Positions 53,923 to 62,941 of a stretch of DNA of 64,000 nucleotides are shown piece after piece. Every line of letters begins with the position of its first letter. The stretch's first letter is position 1. The notes beneath the pieces are model-generated. The model did no database searches and was not told the origin of the DNA. It saw only the letters and a list, made by a program, of their open reading frames with translations. Source of the DNA: Flavobacterium sp. KACC 22761. GTDB taxonomy: Bacteria; Bacteroidota; Bacteroidia; Flavobacteriales; Flavobacteriaceae. The translations under genes and the position numbers were made by a program. The stretch spans positions 4,402,001-4,466,000 of the forward strand of contig NZ_CP139148.1 in the NCBI RefSeq assembly GCF_034058155.1, written 5' to 3'.

Positions 53923-55059
53923 ATGAATAAAGATATTAAAATTGGTCTTCTTATTCCAAAATCACAACAATACCCAACACTAGATCGAGATTTTATGAGA
54001 GGATTAAAACTTAACAATCTCGACGTAAAATTTTATGTGGAAAGTATTGGAATAGGTGCCAATGAAAAAATAATAATAGAGAAAATCCAAAAATTAAATC
54101 TTCAGGAAGATATAAATATTATAGTTGGTTTTTTTGGACATTATAATATGACGCAGGTTTTTGAATATACTTCAAACAATGACATTCTTTTAATTGCCGC
54201 AGATCTTGGCGCTACAATGCCATATGGAACATCGGCTTATAAAGGCGTTTATTTGAATTCATTAGGCTTGACCGAATCTTGCTACCAGTTAGGCAAGTAT
54301 CTGACAACAAAAAAATATACAAAAATTGCAAGTGCAACTTCTTATTATGATTCAGGTTATGGCATGTTATCAGCCATAGAACATGCTTTTACTGAAAGTA
54401 CTAATTTTTCGGGACATTATATAACTCCCTTTATTCCAAGAGAAGACGAAGCGATACATATGAATCAACATATTACAGCTCAGGAACCTGATGCTGTTTT
54501 TGCATTTTACAGCGGCTTATACGCTGAAGAAAATGCCGACTTCATTAATCAAAATAAGATTACTCAAAAATATCCTTTTTACGTAACTCCATTTTTTATC
54601 AACAACAAAATCTTAGAACAGTACCAAAACAACCCTCATGAACTCTATGTAGTAGGCTCATGGATGCAAAATAGTAGCCAAGATTCAGATTTTGAAACAG
54701 AATACGAAAAAACATATGCGGCAATTCCCACTGTTTTTTCGGTTTTAGGTTATGAAAACGGACTAATCTTGAAAAACATTCTTATTGAATCCAATTTCAA
54801 TACCAATACATCCAACTTAATAAATTATGTCAATAAAGTAAATATTGAAGGCCCTCGAGGAACAATTCAATTCGATCAGGATACCAACAGAACGATATTT
54901 AACAACCATATATATAAATTAAATTCAGACCCCTTAAGTAATATAGGCTTTGAGAAGATAGAAACATTAGTAAACGAAGGATCTTTTGTCAAAGCAATTA
55001 CTTCTTATAAAGAACCTGTCCAAATTACGGGTTGGCAAAACGCTTACTTATGTCATTAA
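53923..55059 (+). CDS. Periplasmic-binding-fold (LivJ/Peripla_BP_6-like) protein without signal peptide
   Basis: A 378-residue protein with the two-lobed leucine/isoleucine/valine-binding fold: Ile-Lys-Ile-Gly-Leu-Leu-Ile-Pro at the start, Ile-Ile-Val-Gly-Phe-Phe-Gly-His-Tyr-Asn, Ile-Ala-Ala-Asp-Leu-Gly-Ala-Thr, and Ala-Val-Phe-Ala-Phe-Tyr-Ser-Gly-Leu-Tyr in the second lobe. Members are normally exported, but here the protein starts directly with strand 1 after Met-Asn-Lys-Asp, and no signal sequence lies upstream in frame. It therefore appears cytoplasmic, or exported by another route. Placed between two collar proteins and the SprB-repeat giant, a role in sensing or assembly is possible but unproven. 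No permease is nearby. Confidence 0.8.
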   Translation: MNKDIKIGLLIPKSQQYPTLDRDFMRGLKLNNLDVKFYVESIGIGANEKIIIEKIQKLNLQEDINIIVGFFGHYNMTQVFEYTSNNDILLIAADLGATMPYGTSAYKGVYLNSLGLTESCYQLGKYLTTKKYTKIASATSYYDSGYGMLSAIEHAFTESTNFSGHYITPFIPREDEAIHMNQHITAQEPDAVFAFYSGLYAEENADFINQNKITQKYPFYVTPFFINNKILEQYQNNPHELYVVGSWMQNSSQDSDFETEYEKTYAAIPTVFSVLGYENGLILKNILIESNFNTNTSNLINYVNKVNIEGPRGTIQFDQDTNRTIFNNHIYKLNSDPLSNIGFEKIETLVNEGSFVKAITSYKEPVQITGWQNAYLCH

Positions 55060-55074
55060 CTTAAATCGTATATC

Positions 55075-58000
55075 ATGAAACAAAAATTACTTTTACATTT
55101 TATATTCTTATTTACATTATTTGCCCTGCCGAAAGCAAATGCTCAGGCGCTGGGCCCTGGTGATATTGCATTTATAGGATATAATACTGGTGCTCCATCA
55201 GATGGCTTTTCGTTTATTACATTAAAAGACATTCCTGCAGCTACTGTAATCTATTTTACAGAACAAGGTTGGGGAGCCGGAACCTGGGTTGCAGGAAGCA
55301 CAGAATCGCACTTGCAATGGATAGTTCCAGCCTTTACTCCCGCTGGCACAATAGTTTCTGTAACAGAAAATGCTACAGCTGATACCTTTACGGTAACTGG
55401 AACTTCGGGTATAGGTTTGGTCGCTGGATATACTGGTTTTAACCTTGCTGCTGGTGATCAGATTTTGGCTTATACATCGGTCTCAGGAGCAAAACCGGTT
55501 TCACCAAATCAACCAACTTTTCTTGCTGGTGTGAATGGTGATTATAATTCTGCTGATTTTGACCCTGTAACGCATTGGAACCTTTCCACGACCTCCGGAG
55601 GACCTTCAAGTGCTTTGCCACTAGGACTCACAAATGGTGTAAATTGTGTTGCTTTATTCCCCGCAAATCAAGCTGAAATTGCAAACAATAAATATGATGG
55701 TACGTTAACAGGTACAGTAGCCGAACTATTAGCTAAAATAAATGATTACACCACTTGGATACATGACGCTTCTACTAATTATACTATTACACCGGCAAGC
55801 TATCCAACACCAGCGGTTACCACAACCGTTTTAGCAACAGTAGCCACTTCTGCCGCTACAAATGTCAGATCTGTTTCTGCAACTTTAGGTGGTCAAGTAA
55901 CAGCAGATGGCGGCGATGCATCAGTAGAAAGAGGAATTGTATGGGCTACAACTGCAAGTCCAACCACCTCAAATACTAAAGTCCAAATAGGAACTGGAAC
56001 AGGAACTTTCAGCGCCATTATTACAGGACTTCCCGCTGGAACTTTGATTCATTTTAGAGCTTACGCCAAAAATAGCTCAGGAACTAGCTATGGAAACGAT
56101 TTAACTTTTACAACAGGTACAGCCTTAGGCACTTCCTCTACATCGCAAGTTAATATACTTTGCAATGGTGGAAATAATGGATCTGCAACCGTTGTTGCGT
56201 CTGGCGGCTCTGCTCCGTATTCTTATGCATGGGCTCCTACTGGAGGAACTGGTGCAACTGCAAGTAATCTTTTAGCGGGAAACTATACTGTTACCATTAC
56301 AGATAATGAATCAACATCAATTACAAGAAATTTTACGATAACAGAGCCTTCTTTGTTAACTGCACTGTCATCGCAGACTAATATCACTTGTAATGGCGCT
56401 GCAAATGGTAGTGCAACTGTTACTCCTAGCGGAGGGACTGGCCCATACACATACTCATGGGCCCCGTCTGGCGGAACTGCTGCAACTGCTAGCAATCTAG
56501 CGGCGGGAACGTATACAGTAACTATAAAAGATAATAATAACTGTCAAATTACAAGAAACTTTACATTTAATGAGCCTGCTGTACTAGATGCTACTGCAGG
56601 AGCTGTAACCAATGTTACTTGTAATGGAGGCACAAATGGCACGGCCAAAGTAAACGTATCTGGAGGAACTGCACCATACACTTATTCATGGGCACCTACT
56701 GGAGGAACTGCCGCAACTGCAACAGGACTGTCTGCTGGAACATATACCGTAACCGTAACAGATGCTAATGGTTGCCAGGATTCTCAAGCATATATCATAA
56801 CACAGCCATCAGCACTTGTGGCTTCATTTGGATCTCAAACCGATATTCTTTGTAATGGCGGTAGTACTGGAACAGCTACAGTTAATGTAAGCGGAGGAAC
56901 TCCTTCGTACACCTACTCATGGGCACCTACTGGAGGAACTGCCGCAACAGCTACAGGACTTGTAGCGGGCATCTACACGGTTACGGTTAAAGATGCCAAT
57001 AACTGTACCACGACACAAAGCTTCACAATTACACAGCCCCCGATACTAATAGCTACACCTGTAGCCCAGACCAATGTCGCTTGTAATGGTGGCAATACAG
57101 GATCAGCAACAATTAGTGCCACAGGAGGAACTGGAACATACACTTATTCATGGGCACCGTCCGGAGGAAACGGGCCAACTGCAAATGGACTGACCGCAGG
57201 AACATACACCGTGACCGTAACAGATGCAAATTCGTGTACGGCAACTAAAAACTTCACTATTACTCAACCATCTGCAATGGTTATCTCTCCTTCGCAGAGT
57301 AACGTATCTTGTAATGGAGGTGCAAATGGAAGTGCTACAGCAAGCGTAACAGGAGGAGTTCCTTCTTACAGCTATGCATGGGCGCCTTCGGGAGGAACTG
57401 GAGCAACAGCTGCAGGACTATCAGCAGGAACATATGCTGTCACAGTAACAGATGCGTACGGATGCACCGCAACACAAAACTACACGATCACCGAACCAAC
57501 TGCAATCAATATCACTCCTTCTCAAACCAATGTTTCCTGCAATGGAGGTTCTAATGGAAGTGCTACTGTAAACGTAAGTGGAGGAACCGGAGCATATACT
57601 TATTCCTGGGCGCCATCCGGAGGAAATACCGCAACAGCTAGCGGTCTATTAGCAGGAACTTATACAGTCACAGTAACTGATGCGAACAATTGCATGAAAA
57701 CGCAGAGTTTTACCATCACCCAGCCAAGTCCACTGACCGCAACAACATCAAAAACTGATGTATTGTGCAATGGCGGTGCTACAGGAACAGCAACGGTAAC
57801 TGCCACAGGCGGCACTGGTTCATATACGTATGTATGGTCACCTTCGGGAGGAACTGCTGCAACAGCTACAGGTTTGGTTGTCGGTAATTACAGCTGTACC
57901 ATAACGGACAGCAATGGATGTTTCATCACTAAAAATTTCACTATCAACCAGCCTTCTGTATTAACCGCTACTACATCCCAAATCAACGCCACCTGTTCTG

Positions 58001-61000
58001 CAGGTGGGCAAGCTGTCGTAACGCCATCTGGAGGTGCTGGGGGTTATACCTATTTATGGTCACCGGGAGGGGCTACAACCCAGGTTGTCAGTGGTCTGGC
58101 AACAGGAAACCATAGCTGTATCATTACCGATGCGAACGGGTGCACTATTACCAAAAATTTTATTATATCCACGACAAATACATTAGTTGCCAGCACATTC
58201 CAAACAAATGTACTGTGCAATGGCAACAATACCGGATCGGCAGGTGTGATCCCTTCTGGTGCTCCAGGGCCTTATACATATGTCTGGTCACCATCTGGAG
58301 GAAGTGCCGATACAGCAACTAACTTGACCGCAGGAAATTATTCTGTGACTATTACCTCTTCAAACGGATGCTCTATAATTAAAAACTTCACAATTAGCCA
58401 GCCAAACGCCATGACAGTTACTCCATCTCAAACTGGTGTGTCTTGCAATGGCGGTTCTAACGGATCTGCAAGCGTTTCTGTAACTGGTGGAACTGGCGGA
58501 TATACTTATTCATGGGCGCCTTCTGGCGGAAATGGAGCTACGGCACTAGGATTATCTGCCGGAACATACACAGTGACAATAAAAGATGCTAATTTATGTC
58601 AGAAGACGCAGAGTTTTACTATTACTGAACCAGCTGCAATTACAGCAACTAAATCACAAACTAATGTTTCGTGCAACGGAGGAGCCAACGGATCAGCAAC
58701 CGTAAGTCCTACTGGAGGAACAGGAGCTTATTCTTACTTATGGATGCCATCGGGAGGAACTTCAGCCACTGCAAGTGGACTAACTGCAGGAACCTATACC
58801 GTGACAATAAAAGATGCCAATTTATGTCAGATAACGGAAACGTTCACTATCAGCGAGCCTGCCGTACTGAGCGCTACATCATCCCAAACCAATATTTCCT
58901 GTAATGGAGCCAATAACGGAACGGCTTCTGTAAGTGTAACGGGTGGAACAGGAACCTATACTTATTTATGGTCTTCTGGAGCTTCTGCAGCGACTGCAAC
59001 TGGATTAAGCCCAGGAAATTATAGCGTAGTGATTACTGATGCCAATGGCTGCACACTGACGCAAAATTTCACTATCAACCAGCCTTCTGCGCTTTCAGCA
59101 ACAGTTTCACAAAGCAATGCTTCATGCAATGGCGGAACCAATGGAGTTGCCTCAGTAAACGTTACTGGAGGAACCGGAACTTACAGTTATACATGGTCTC
59201 CATCGGGAGGAAACTCAAATACTGCAACAGGATTATCTGCAGGAAACTACAGTGTATTGATCACTGATGCCAACGGATGTGCCTTGACACAAAATTTCAC
59301 CATTTCAGAGCCGGATGCATTAGTATTGGCTCCATCAAAAACAGATGTTTCCTGCAATGGCGCTAACAATGGAACTGCAAGCGTTTCAGTTTCTGGAGGA
59401 ACTGGTGCCTACACTTATTCATGGGCGCCATCTGGAGGAACTTCGAATACTGCAACAGGATTAAGTCCGAATAACTATACCGTGACTGTAACAGATGCCA
59501 ATGGTTGCACAGCAACTAAAACAATCACTATTGAGCAACCGGAAGTTCTTGCAGCAACTCCTTCTCAAAGCAATATCACCTGTAATGGAGCGAACAATGG
59601 AACTGCAAGCGTTTCAGTTTCTGGAGGAACTGGAGCATACATTTATTCATGGTCTCCTTCCGGCGGAACCTCGAATACTGCAACGGGATTAAGCCCAGGA
59701 AACTACAGCGTACTTGTTACAGATGCCAATGGTTGTACTTTGACTCAAAATTTTACAATCTCTCAACCTTCTGCTCTTTTAGCAACAACCGCTCAAACAA
59801 ATGTTTCCTGCAATGGTTTGAACAACGGTACTGCATCCATAATCGTAACTGGAGGAACGGGTTCTTACACTTACTTGTGGTCACCAGCAGGTGGAATATT
59901 GAATACTGCCTCAGGATTGAGCCCCGGAAACTACACCGTTACTGCAACTGATGAAAATTCGTGCTCTATAACCAAAAGCTTCACAATTACAGAACCTACT
60001 CTATTGGTGGCAACACCATCACAGACTAATGTGTCCTGCTATAATGGCGCAAACGGCTCTGCTTCAGTAAATGTGGCTGGAGGAACAGGTTCTTATACTT
60101 ACTTATGGAGCCCATCTGGAGGTACAGCAAATACAGCCAACGGACTTAGTCCTGGAACATATAATGTAACAATTACAGATGCAAACTCTTGCTCTATAAC
60201 GCAAACTTTTGTCATTACAGCTCCAGCAAACCCCGTAAGTCTCACGACTCTTAATGCTGCAAACGTAACCGTAAGCGATGCTAATCTTTCCGGAACAGTG
60301 AATTCTGACGGAATCAATAGAGACAATGGTAGCTGTCTGTCTGAAGTAGGTTTTGTTTATGCAACACACGCCAACCCAACTGTTGCAGATATAAAAATCA
60401 ATAAAGGAAGTTCTCTTGGAGCAATCACTTCATCTATAACAGGATTGAAAGGCAATACGACATATTATGTTAAAACTTATGCAATCAACAGCAACGGTTA
60501 TGTGAACTACGGAAATGAAATCAGCTTTACCACAGAAAAATACAAGTTGTTCATAACAGCCACGGCAGGGCTTTCAAAAGTCTATGGTACGACAGACCCT
60601 ATATTTAGCTTTACTGCAAATGGATTTGCAAATGGAGATACTAATGCAATACTAACCGGAAAGCTTTCAAGAGATACAGGCGAGAATGTAGGAACCTATA
60701 GCATCAAAGCTGGAACTATCAATGCAGGAGCAAACTATATCATTGTTTTTGCCGGTGCCACTTTTGAGATCATCAAAGCAAACCAAACGATAACATGGAC
60801 ACAAAGCTTGGATCTGGGATGTGATACAGGAAATACAGCACAGCTTACTGCTACGTCTAGTAGCGGACTTCCGATCTCCTATGTCATAGCAAATACAGCT
60901 ATCGGCGAAATCGTTGGAACAACCCTAAACATCAAAAATTCAGGAAATACAACGATTACAGCCAGTCAAAATGGCGATCAGAATTACAACCCTGCTACAT

Positions 61001-61506
61001 CGGTTACAAGACCAGTAGTTGTGAGCCAGTCTGGCCTTATCATACAACAATGGGCTGATGTCTTGTTAGCTGACAATAAAAATAAAAACTATGTTGCTTG
61101 GCAATGGTATAAAAATGGGGCGTTGGTCTCTGGCGCAACACGTCAATATTATAGTGAAAACCAAGCCTTGAATGGAACTTATTATGTTATTGCAACTGAT
61201 AAAAACGGAAATTCAATAAAATCTTGTCCTTTGGTACTAACTGGAGCTCCTTTTTCTAAAACTCTGAAAATTTATCCAAACCCAGTAAGAGCCTTGAATG
61301 AATTTACAGTCGAATGTAATTTCAGTGAATCTCAGCTTAGTGGTGCAACTCTAGCGATCTTTAACGTGACTGGAACACAAATTCAGACTGTTTCTAATGT
61401 GAAAGCTAAGAATCAGGTTACAGCACCTTCACAATCAGGTATCTACATTGTACTTCTGACACTATCCAATGGTGAACAGAAAACAATTAATTTACTGGTA
61501 ATCTAA
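55075..61506 (+). CDS. Giant SprB-repeat surface protein with type IX secretion tail
   Basis: A 2143-residue secreted protein. Signal peptide about 1-24 (ending Ala-Asn-Ala-Gln). An N-terminal beta domain (about 25-230) is followed by an Fn3-like module (about 245-345), eighteen SprB-type repeats of about 76 residues (about 350-1720), another Fn3-like module, an MBG-like domain (about 1825-1905) and an Ig-like segment. The end is a type IX sorting domain starting Leu-Lys-Ile-Tyr-Pro-Asn-Pro-Val. Repeats follow Ser-Cys-Asn-Gly, Gly-Gly-Thr-Gly-x-Tyr-Thr-Tyr-x-Trp and Asp-Ala-Asn-Gly-Cys. SprB of Flavobacterium johnsoniae is the mobile gliding adhesin, also repeat-rich, but this protein is shorter and not syntenic with it; an adhesin role is inference. 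Confidence 0.9.
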   Translation: MKQKLLLHFIFLFTLFALPKANAQALGPGDIAFIGYNTGAPSDGFSFITLKDIPAATVIYFTEQGWGAGTWVAGSTESHLQWIVPAFTPAGTIVSVTENATADTFTVTGTSGIGLVAGYTGFNLAAGDQILAYTSVSGAKPVSPNQPTFLAGVNGDYNSADFDPVTHWNLSTTSGGPSSALPLGLTNGVNCVALFPANQAEIANNKYDGTLTGTVAELLAKINDYTTWIHDASTNYTITPASYPTPAVTTTVLATVATSAATNVRSVSATLGGQVTADGGDASVERGIVWATTASPTTSNTKVQIGTGTGTFSAIITGLPAGTLIHFRAYAKNSSGTSYGNDLTFTTGTALGTSSTSQVNILCNGGNNGSATVVASGGSAPYSYAWAPTGGTGATASNLLAGNYTVTITDNESTSITRNFTITEPSLLTALSSQTNITCNGAANGSATVTPSGGTGPYTYSWAPSGGTAATASNLAAGTYTVTIKDNNNCQITRNFTFNEPAVLDATAGAVTNVTCNGGTNGTAKVNVSGGTAPYTYSWAPTGGTAATATGLSAGTYTVTVTDANGCQDSQAYIITQPSALVASFGSQTDILCNGGSTGTATVNVSGGTPSYTYSWAPTGGTAATATGLVAGIYTVTVKDANNCTTTQSFTITQPPILIATPVAQTNVACNGGNTGSATISATGGTGTYTYSWAPSGGNGPTANGLTAGTYTVTVTDANSCTATKNFTITQPSAMVISPSQSNVSCNGGANGSATASVTGGVPSYSYAWAPSGGTGATAAGLSAGTYAVTVTDAYGCTATQNYTITEPTAINITPSQTNVSCNGGSNGSATVNVSGGTGAYTYSWAPSGGNTATASGLLAGTYTVTVTDANNCMKTQSFTITQPSPLTATTSKTDVLCNGGATGTATVTATGGTGSYTYVWSPSGGTAATATGLVVGNYSCTITDSNGCFITKNFTINQPSVLTATTSQINATCSAGGQAVVTPSGGAGGYTYLWSPGGATTQVVSGLATGNHSCIITDANGCTITKNFIISTTNTLVASTFQTNVLCNGNNTGSAGVIPSGAPGPYTYVWSPSGGSADTATNLTAGNYSVTITSSNGCSIIKNFTISQPNAMTVTPSQTGVSCNGGSNGSASVSVTGGTGGYTYSWAPSGGNGATALGLSAGTYTVTIKDANLCQKTQSFTITEPAAITATKSQTNVSCNGGANGSATVSPTGGTGAYSYLWMPSGGTSATASGLTAGTYTVTIKDANLCQITETFTISEPAVLSATSSQTNISCNGANNGTASVSVTGGTGTYTYLWSSGASAATATGLSPGNYSVVITDANGCTLTQNFTINQPSALSATVSQSNASCNGGTNGVASVNVTGGTGTYSYTWSPSGGNSNTATGLSAGNYSVLITDANGCALTQNFTISEPDALVLAPSKTDVSCNGANNGTASVSVSGGTGAYTYSWAPSGGTSNTATGLSPNNYTVTVTDANGCTATKTITIEQPEVLAATPSQSNITCNGANNGTASVSVSGGTGAYIYSWSPSGGTSNTATGLSPGNYSVLVTDANGCTLTQNFTISQPSALLATTAQTNVSCNGLNNGTASIIVTGGTGSYTYLWSPAGGILNTASGLSPGNYTVTATDENSCSITKSFTITEPTLLVATPSQTNVSCYNGANGSASVNVAGGTGSYTYLWSPSGGTANTANGLSPGTYNVTITDANSCSITQTFVITAPANPVSLTTLNAANVTVSDANLSGTVNSDGINRDNGSCLSEVGFVYATHANPTVADIKINKGSSLGAITSSITGLKGNTTYYVKTYAINSNGYVNYGNEISFTTEKYKLFITATAGLSKVYGTTDPIFSFTANGFANGDTNAILTGKLSRDTGENVGTYSIKAGTINAGANYIIVFAGATFEIIKANQTITWTQSLDLGCDTGNTAQLTATSSSGLPISYVIANTAIGEIVGTTLNIKNSGNTTITASQNGDQNYNPATSVTRPVVVSQSGLIIQQWADVLLADNKNKNYVAWQWYKNGALVSGATRQYYSENQALNGTYYVIATDKNGNSIKSCPLVLTGAPFSKTLKIYPNPVRALNEFTVECNFSESQLSGATLAIFNVTGTQIQTVSNVKAKNQVTAPSQSGIYIVLLTLSNGEQKTINLLVI
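56130..60240 (+). repeat. Eighteen tandem SprB-type repeats within the giant gene
   Basis: About 228 bp per unit, eighteen units, with Ser-Cys-Asn-Gly-Gly recurring as the most constant element. Units 15 and 16 are very alike (Val-Ser-Gly-Gly-Thr-Gly-Ala), while unit 9 lacks the Cys-Asn-Gly core (Cys-Ser-Ala-Gly-Gly). Such an array can expand or shrink by recombination. Confidence 0.85.
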
Positions 61507-61530
61507 CAATTGAGATTTAATTTAAAAAAG

Positions 61531-62850
61531 ATGAAAATGAAGATCAAGATAGCAACAGCACTATTTTTATTATACGGCCTCCATGCAAGCGCTCAGGAAA
61601 TTACAGTCAAACTAAACGGAGGCCCCTCAGGAATTCTTTATGACAGTTCAATTGGCGACGGTCAACTAAAAATCGGAGGAGGATTAGGAATTGGTTACAC
61701 CTATTTTTTCAGCAACCATTGGGGAATCAATTCCGGTTTAGATTTTATGTACAATCAAAACAGCTTCAAACTTAATGATGGCAATACCATCAGTTCATAC
61801 AAGATCGATGACCAAGGATCGGCATTCGAATATCAGGTTTCACCAAAGAACTACAAAGAAGACCAACATTTCATGTCATTTGCCGTTCCGGTGCTTTTGC
61901 AGTACAGAACATCATTCGCAAGCCAAACGGAATGGTATTTAGGTTTCGGCGGAAAAATATTATTTCCAGGAAAACAGAAGATAAAGGCTTCGGCAGATGA
62001 AATACAATTAAGTGGTTATTATCCCGACCTGAATATCCTGATCGACGACCTGCCTTCTCACGGATTCGGGAAAGTCACCAATTGGAAAGACGAGGCTTCT
62101 GTAAGCCTTGACCCAACCTTTCTTATAAGCGTAGAAACTGGGTTGACCTTTAAACTTAAGGAAAACATGAAGCTTTACACAGGAGTATACGCAGACTACG
62201 GATTAACAAACTTGACCAATGACAATCCTAATGCAAACATTGTAACTTATAGTCCTAGCGGTATCAACAATTTACAGGCTGAGGGCGTTATCGGCAACAA
62301 CAAAGTTGTACAAGAAACCCGTTACTTTTCTGCGGGAATTCAGCTTAAACTAGGTTTTTCGCTGAATAAGTCAAAATCTCAGCCGGCAGAAATGGCACAA
62401 CCTCAAAACGTAACTGAGAGTGTCGCACCAAAAGCAGAGCCAGCACCTGCTCCACAAAAAGTTCCCGAACCGGCAACTAAGCCAAAAGAGATTACGGCAG
62501 AACAACGCGCCTATATCGAAAAACCTTTGGCTTTCAATGAAATTGGAAATACTTCGGTTACTCCCGAATTAGCCGAAAGACTTGATGGAATCGCCAAAAT
62601 CCTTAACGAGAATAATGACGTCGAACTGAATGTAACAGGATATACCTGCGACATCGGGACTGAGAAACGCAATTTGGAAATCGGACAACTTCGTGCACAA
62701 GCTGTAGCGGACTATCTTAAAAACAAGGGAATCCAAAACAGCAGAATTCACCTGTTCTCAAAAGGAGAAAACGATCCGCTCGTTCCAAATACTCCAGCCG
62801 AAAACAAGCCTTTGAATCGTCGAGTTTCCCTTGTCCTAATCGACAAATAA
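61531..62850 (+). CDS. OmpA-family outer membrane protein with N-terminal beta-barrel
   Basis: A 439-residue protein. I take the ATG at 61531 rather than a TTG at 61510. Signal peptide about 1-22 (ending Ala-Ser-Ala-Gln). Residues about 25-290 form an outer membrane beta-barrel pattern (PorT-like). A Pro/Ala/Lys/Glu linker (about 295-325) leads to the OmpA peptidoglycan-binding domain with Asp-Val-Glu-Leu-Asn-Val-Thr-Gly-Tyr-Thr, Arg-Ala-Gln-Ala-Val-Ala-Asp-Tyr-Leu and Leu-Asn-Arg-Arg-Val-Ser. The gene is 24 nt after the giant adhesin, so the two are probably co-transcribed and may act together: cell-wall anchoring and attachment of the surface protein. It differs from PorP/SprF partners in having the OmpA domain. 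Confidence 0.87.
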   Translation: MKMKIKIATALFLLYGLHASAQEITVKLNGGPSGILYDSSIGDGQLKIGGGLGIGYTYFFSNHWGINSGLDFMYNQNSFKLNDGNTISSYKIDDQGSAFEYQVSPKNYKEDQHFMSFAVPVLLQYRTSFASQTEWYLGFGGKILFPGKQKIKASADEIQLSGYYPDLNILIDDLPSHGFGKVTNWKDEASVSLDPTFLISVETGLTFKLKENMKLYTGVYADYGLTNLTNDNPNANIVTYSPSGINNLQAEGVIGNNKVVQETRYFSAGIQLKLGFSLNKSKSQPAEMAQPQNVTESVAPKAEPAPAPQKVPEPATKPKEITAEQRAYIEKPLAFNEIGNTSVTPELAERLDGIAKILNENNDVELNVTGYTCDIGTEKRNLEIGQLRAQAVADYLKNKGIQNSRIHLFSKGENDPLVPNTPAENKPLNRRVSLVLIDK

Positions 62851-62880
62851 TCATTTGACTGTCCACATTTCTTTTTATAC

Positions 62881-62918
62881 AAAAGGAGCTATTTTTAATA
62901 AATAGCTCCTTTTTTTTT
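62881..62918 (+). terminator. Rho-independent terminator of the surface operon
   Basis: AAAAGGAGCTATTT pairs with AAATAGCTCCTTTT around a 5-nt loop, followed by nine T. Its minus-strand reading can also end the convergent TPR gene. Confidence 0.85.
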
Positions 62919-62941
62919 ATGAAATTAAAATCAAAAACTTT

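Noticed and set aside
61510..61530. TTG start of the OmpA-family gene
   Set aside because: The ATG at 61531 directly opens a typical signal peptide; the extra residues add nothing.
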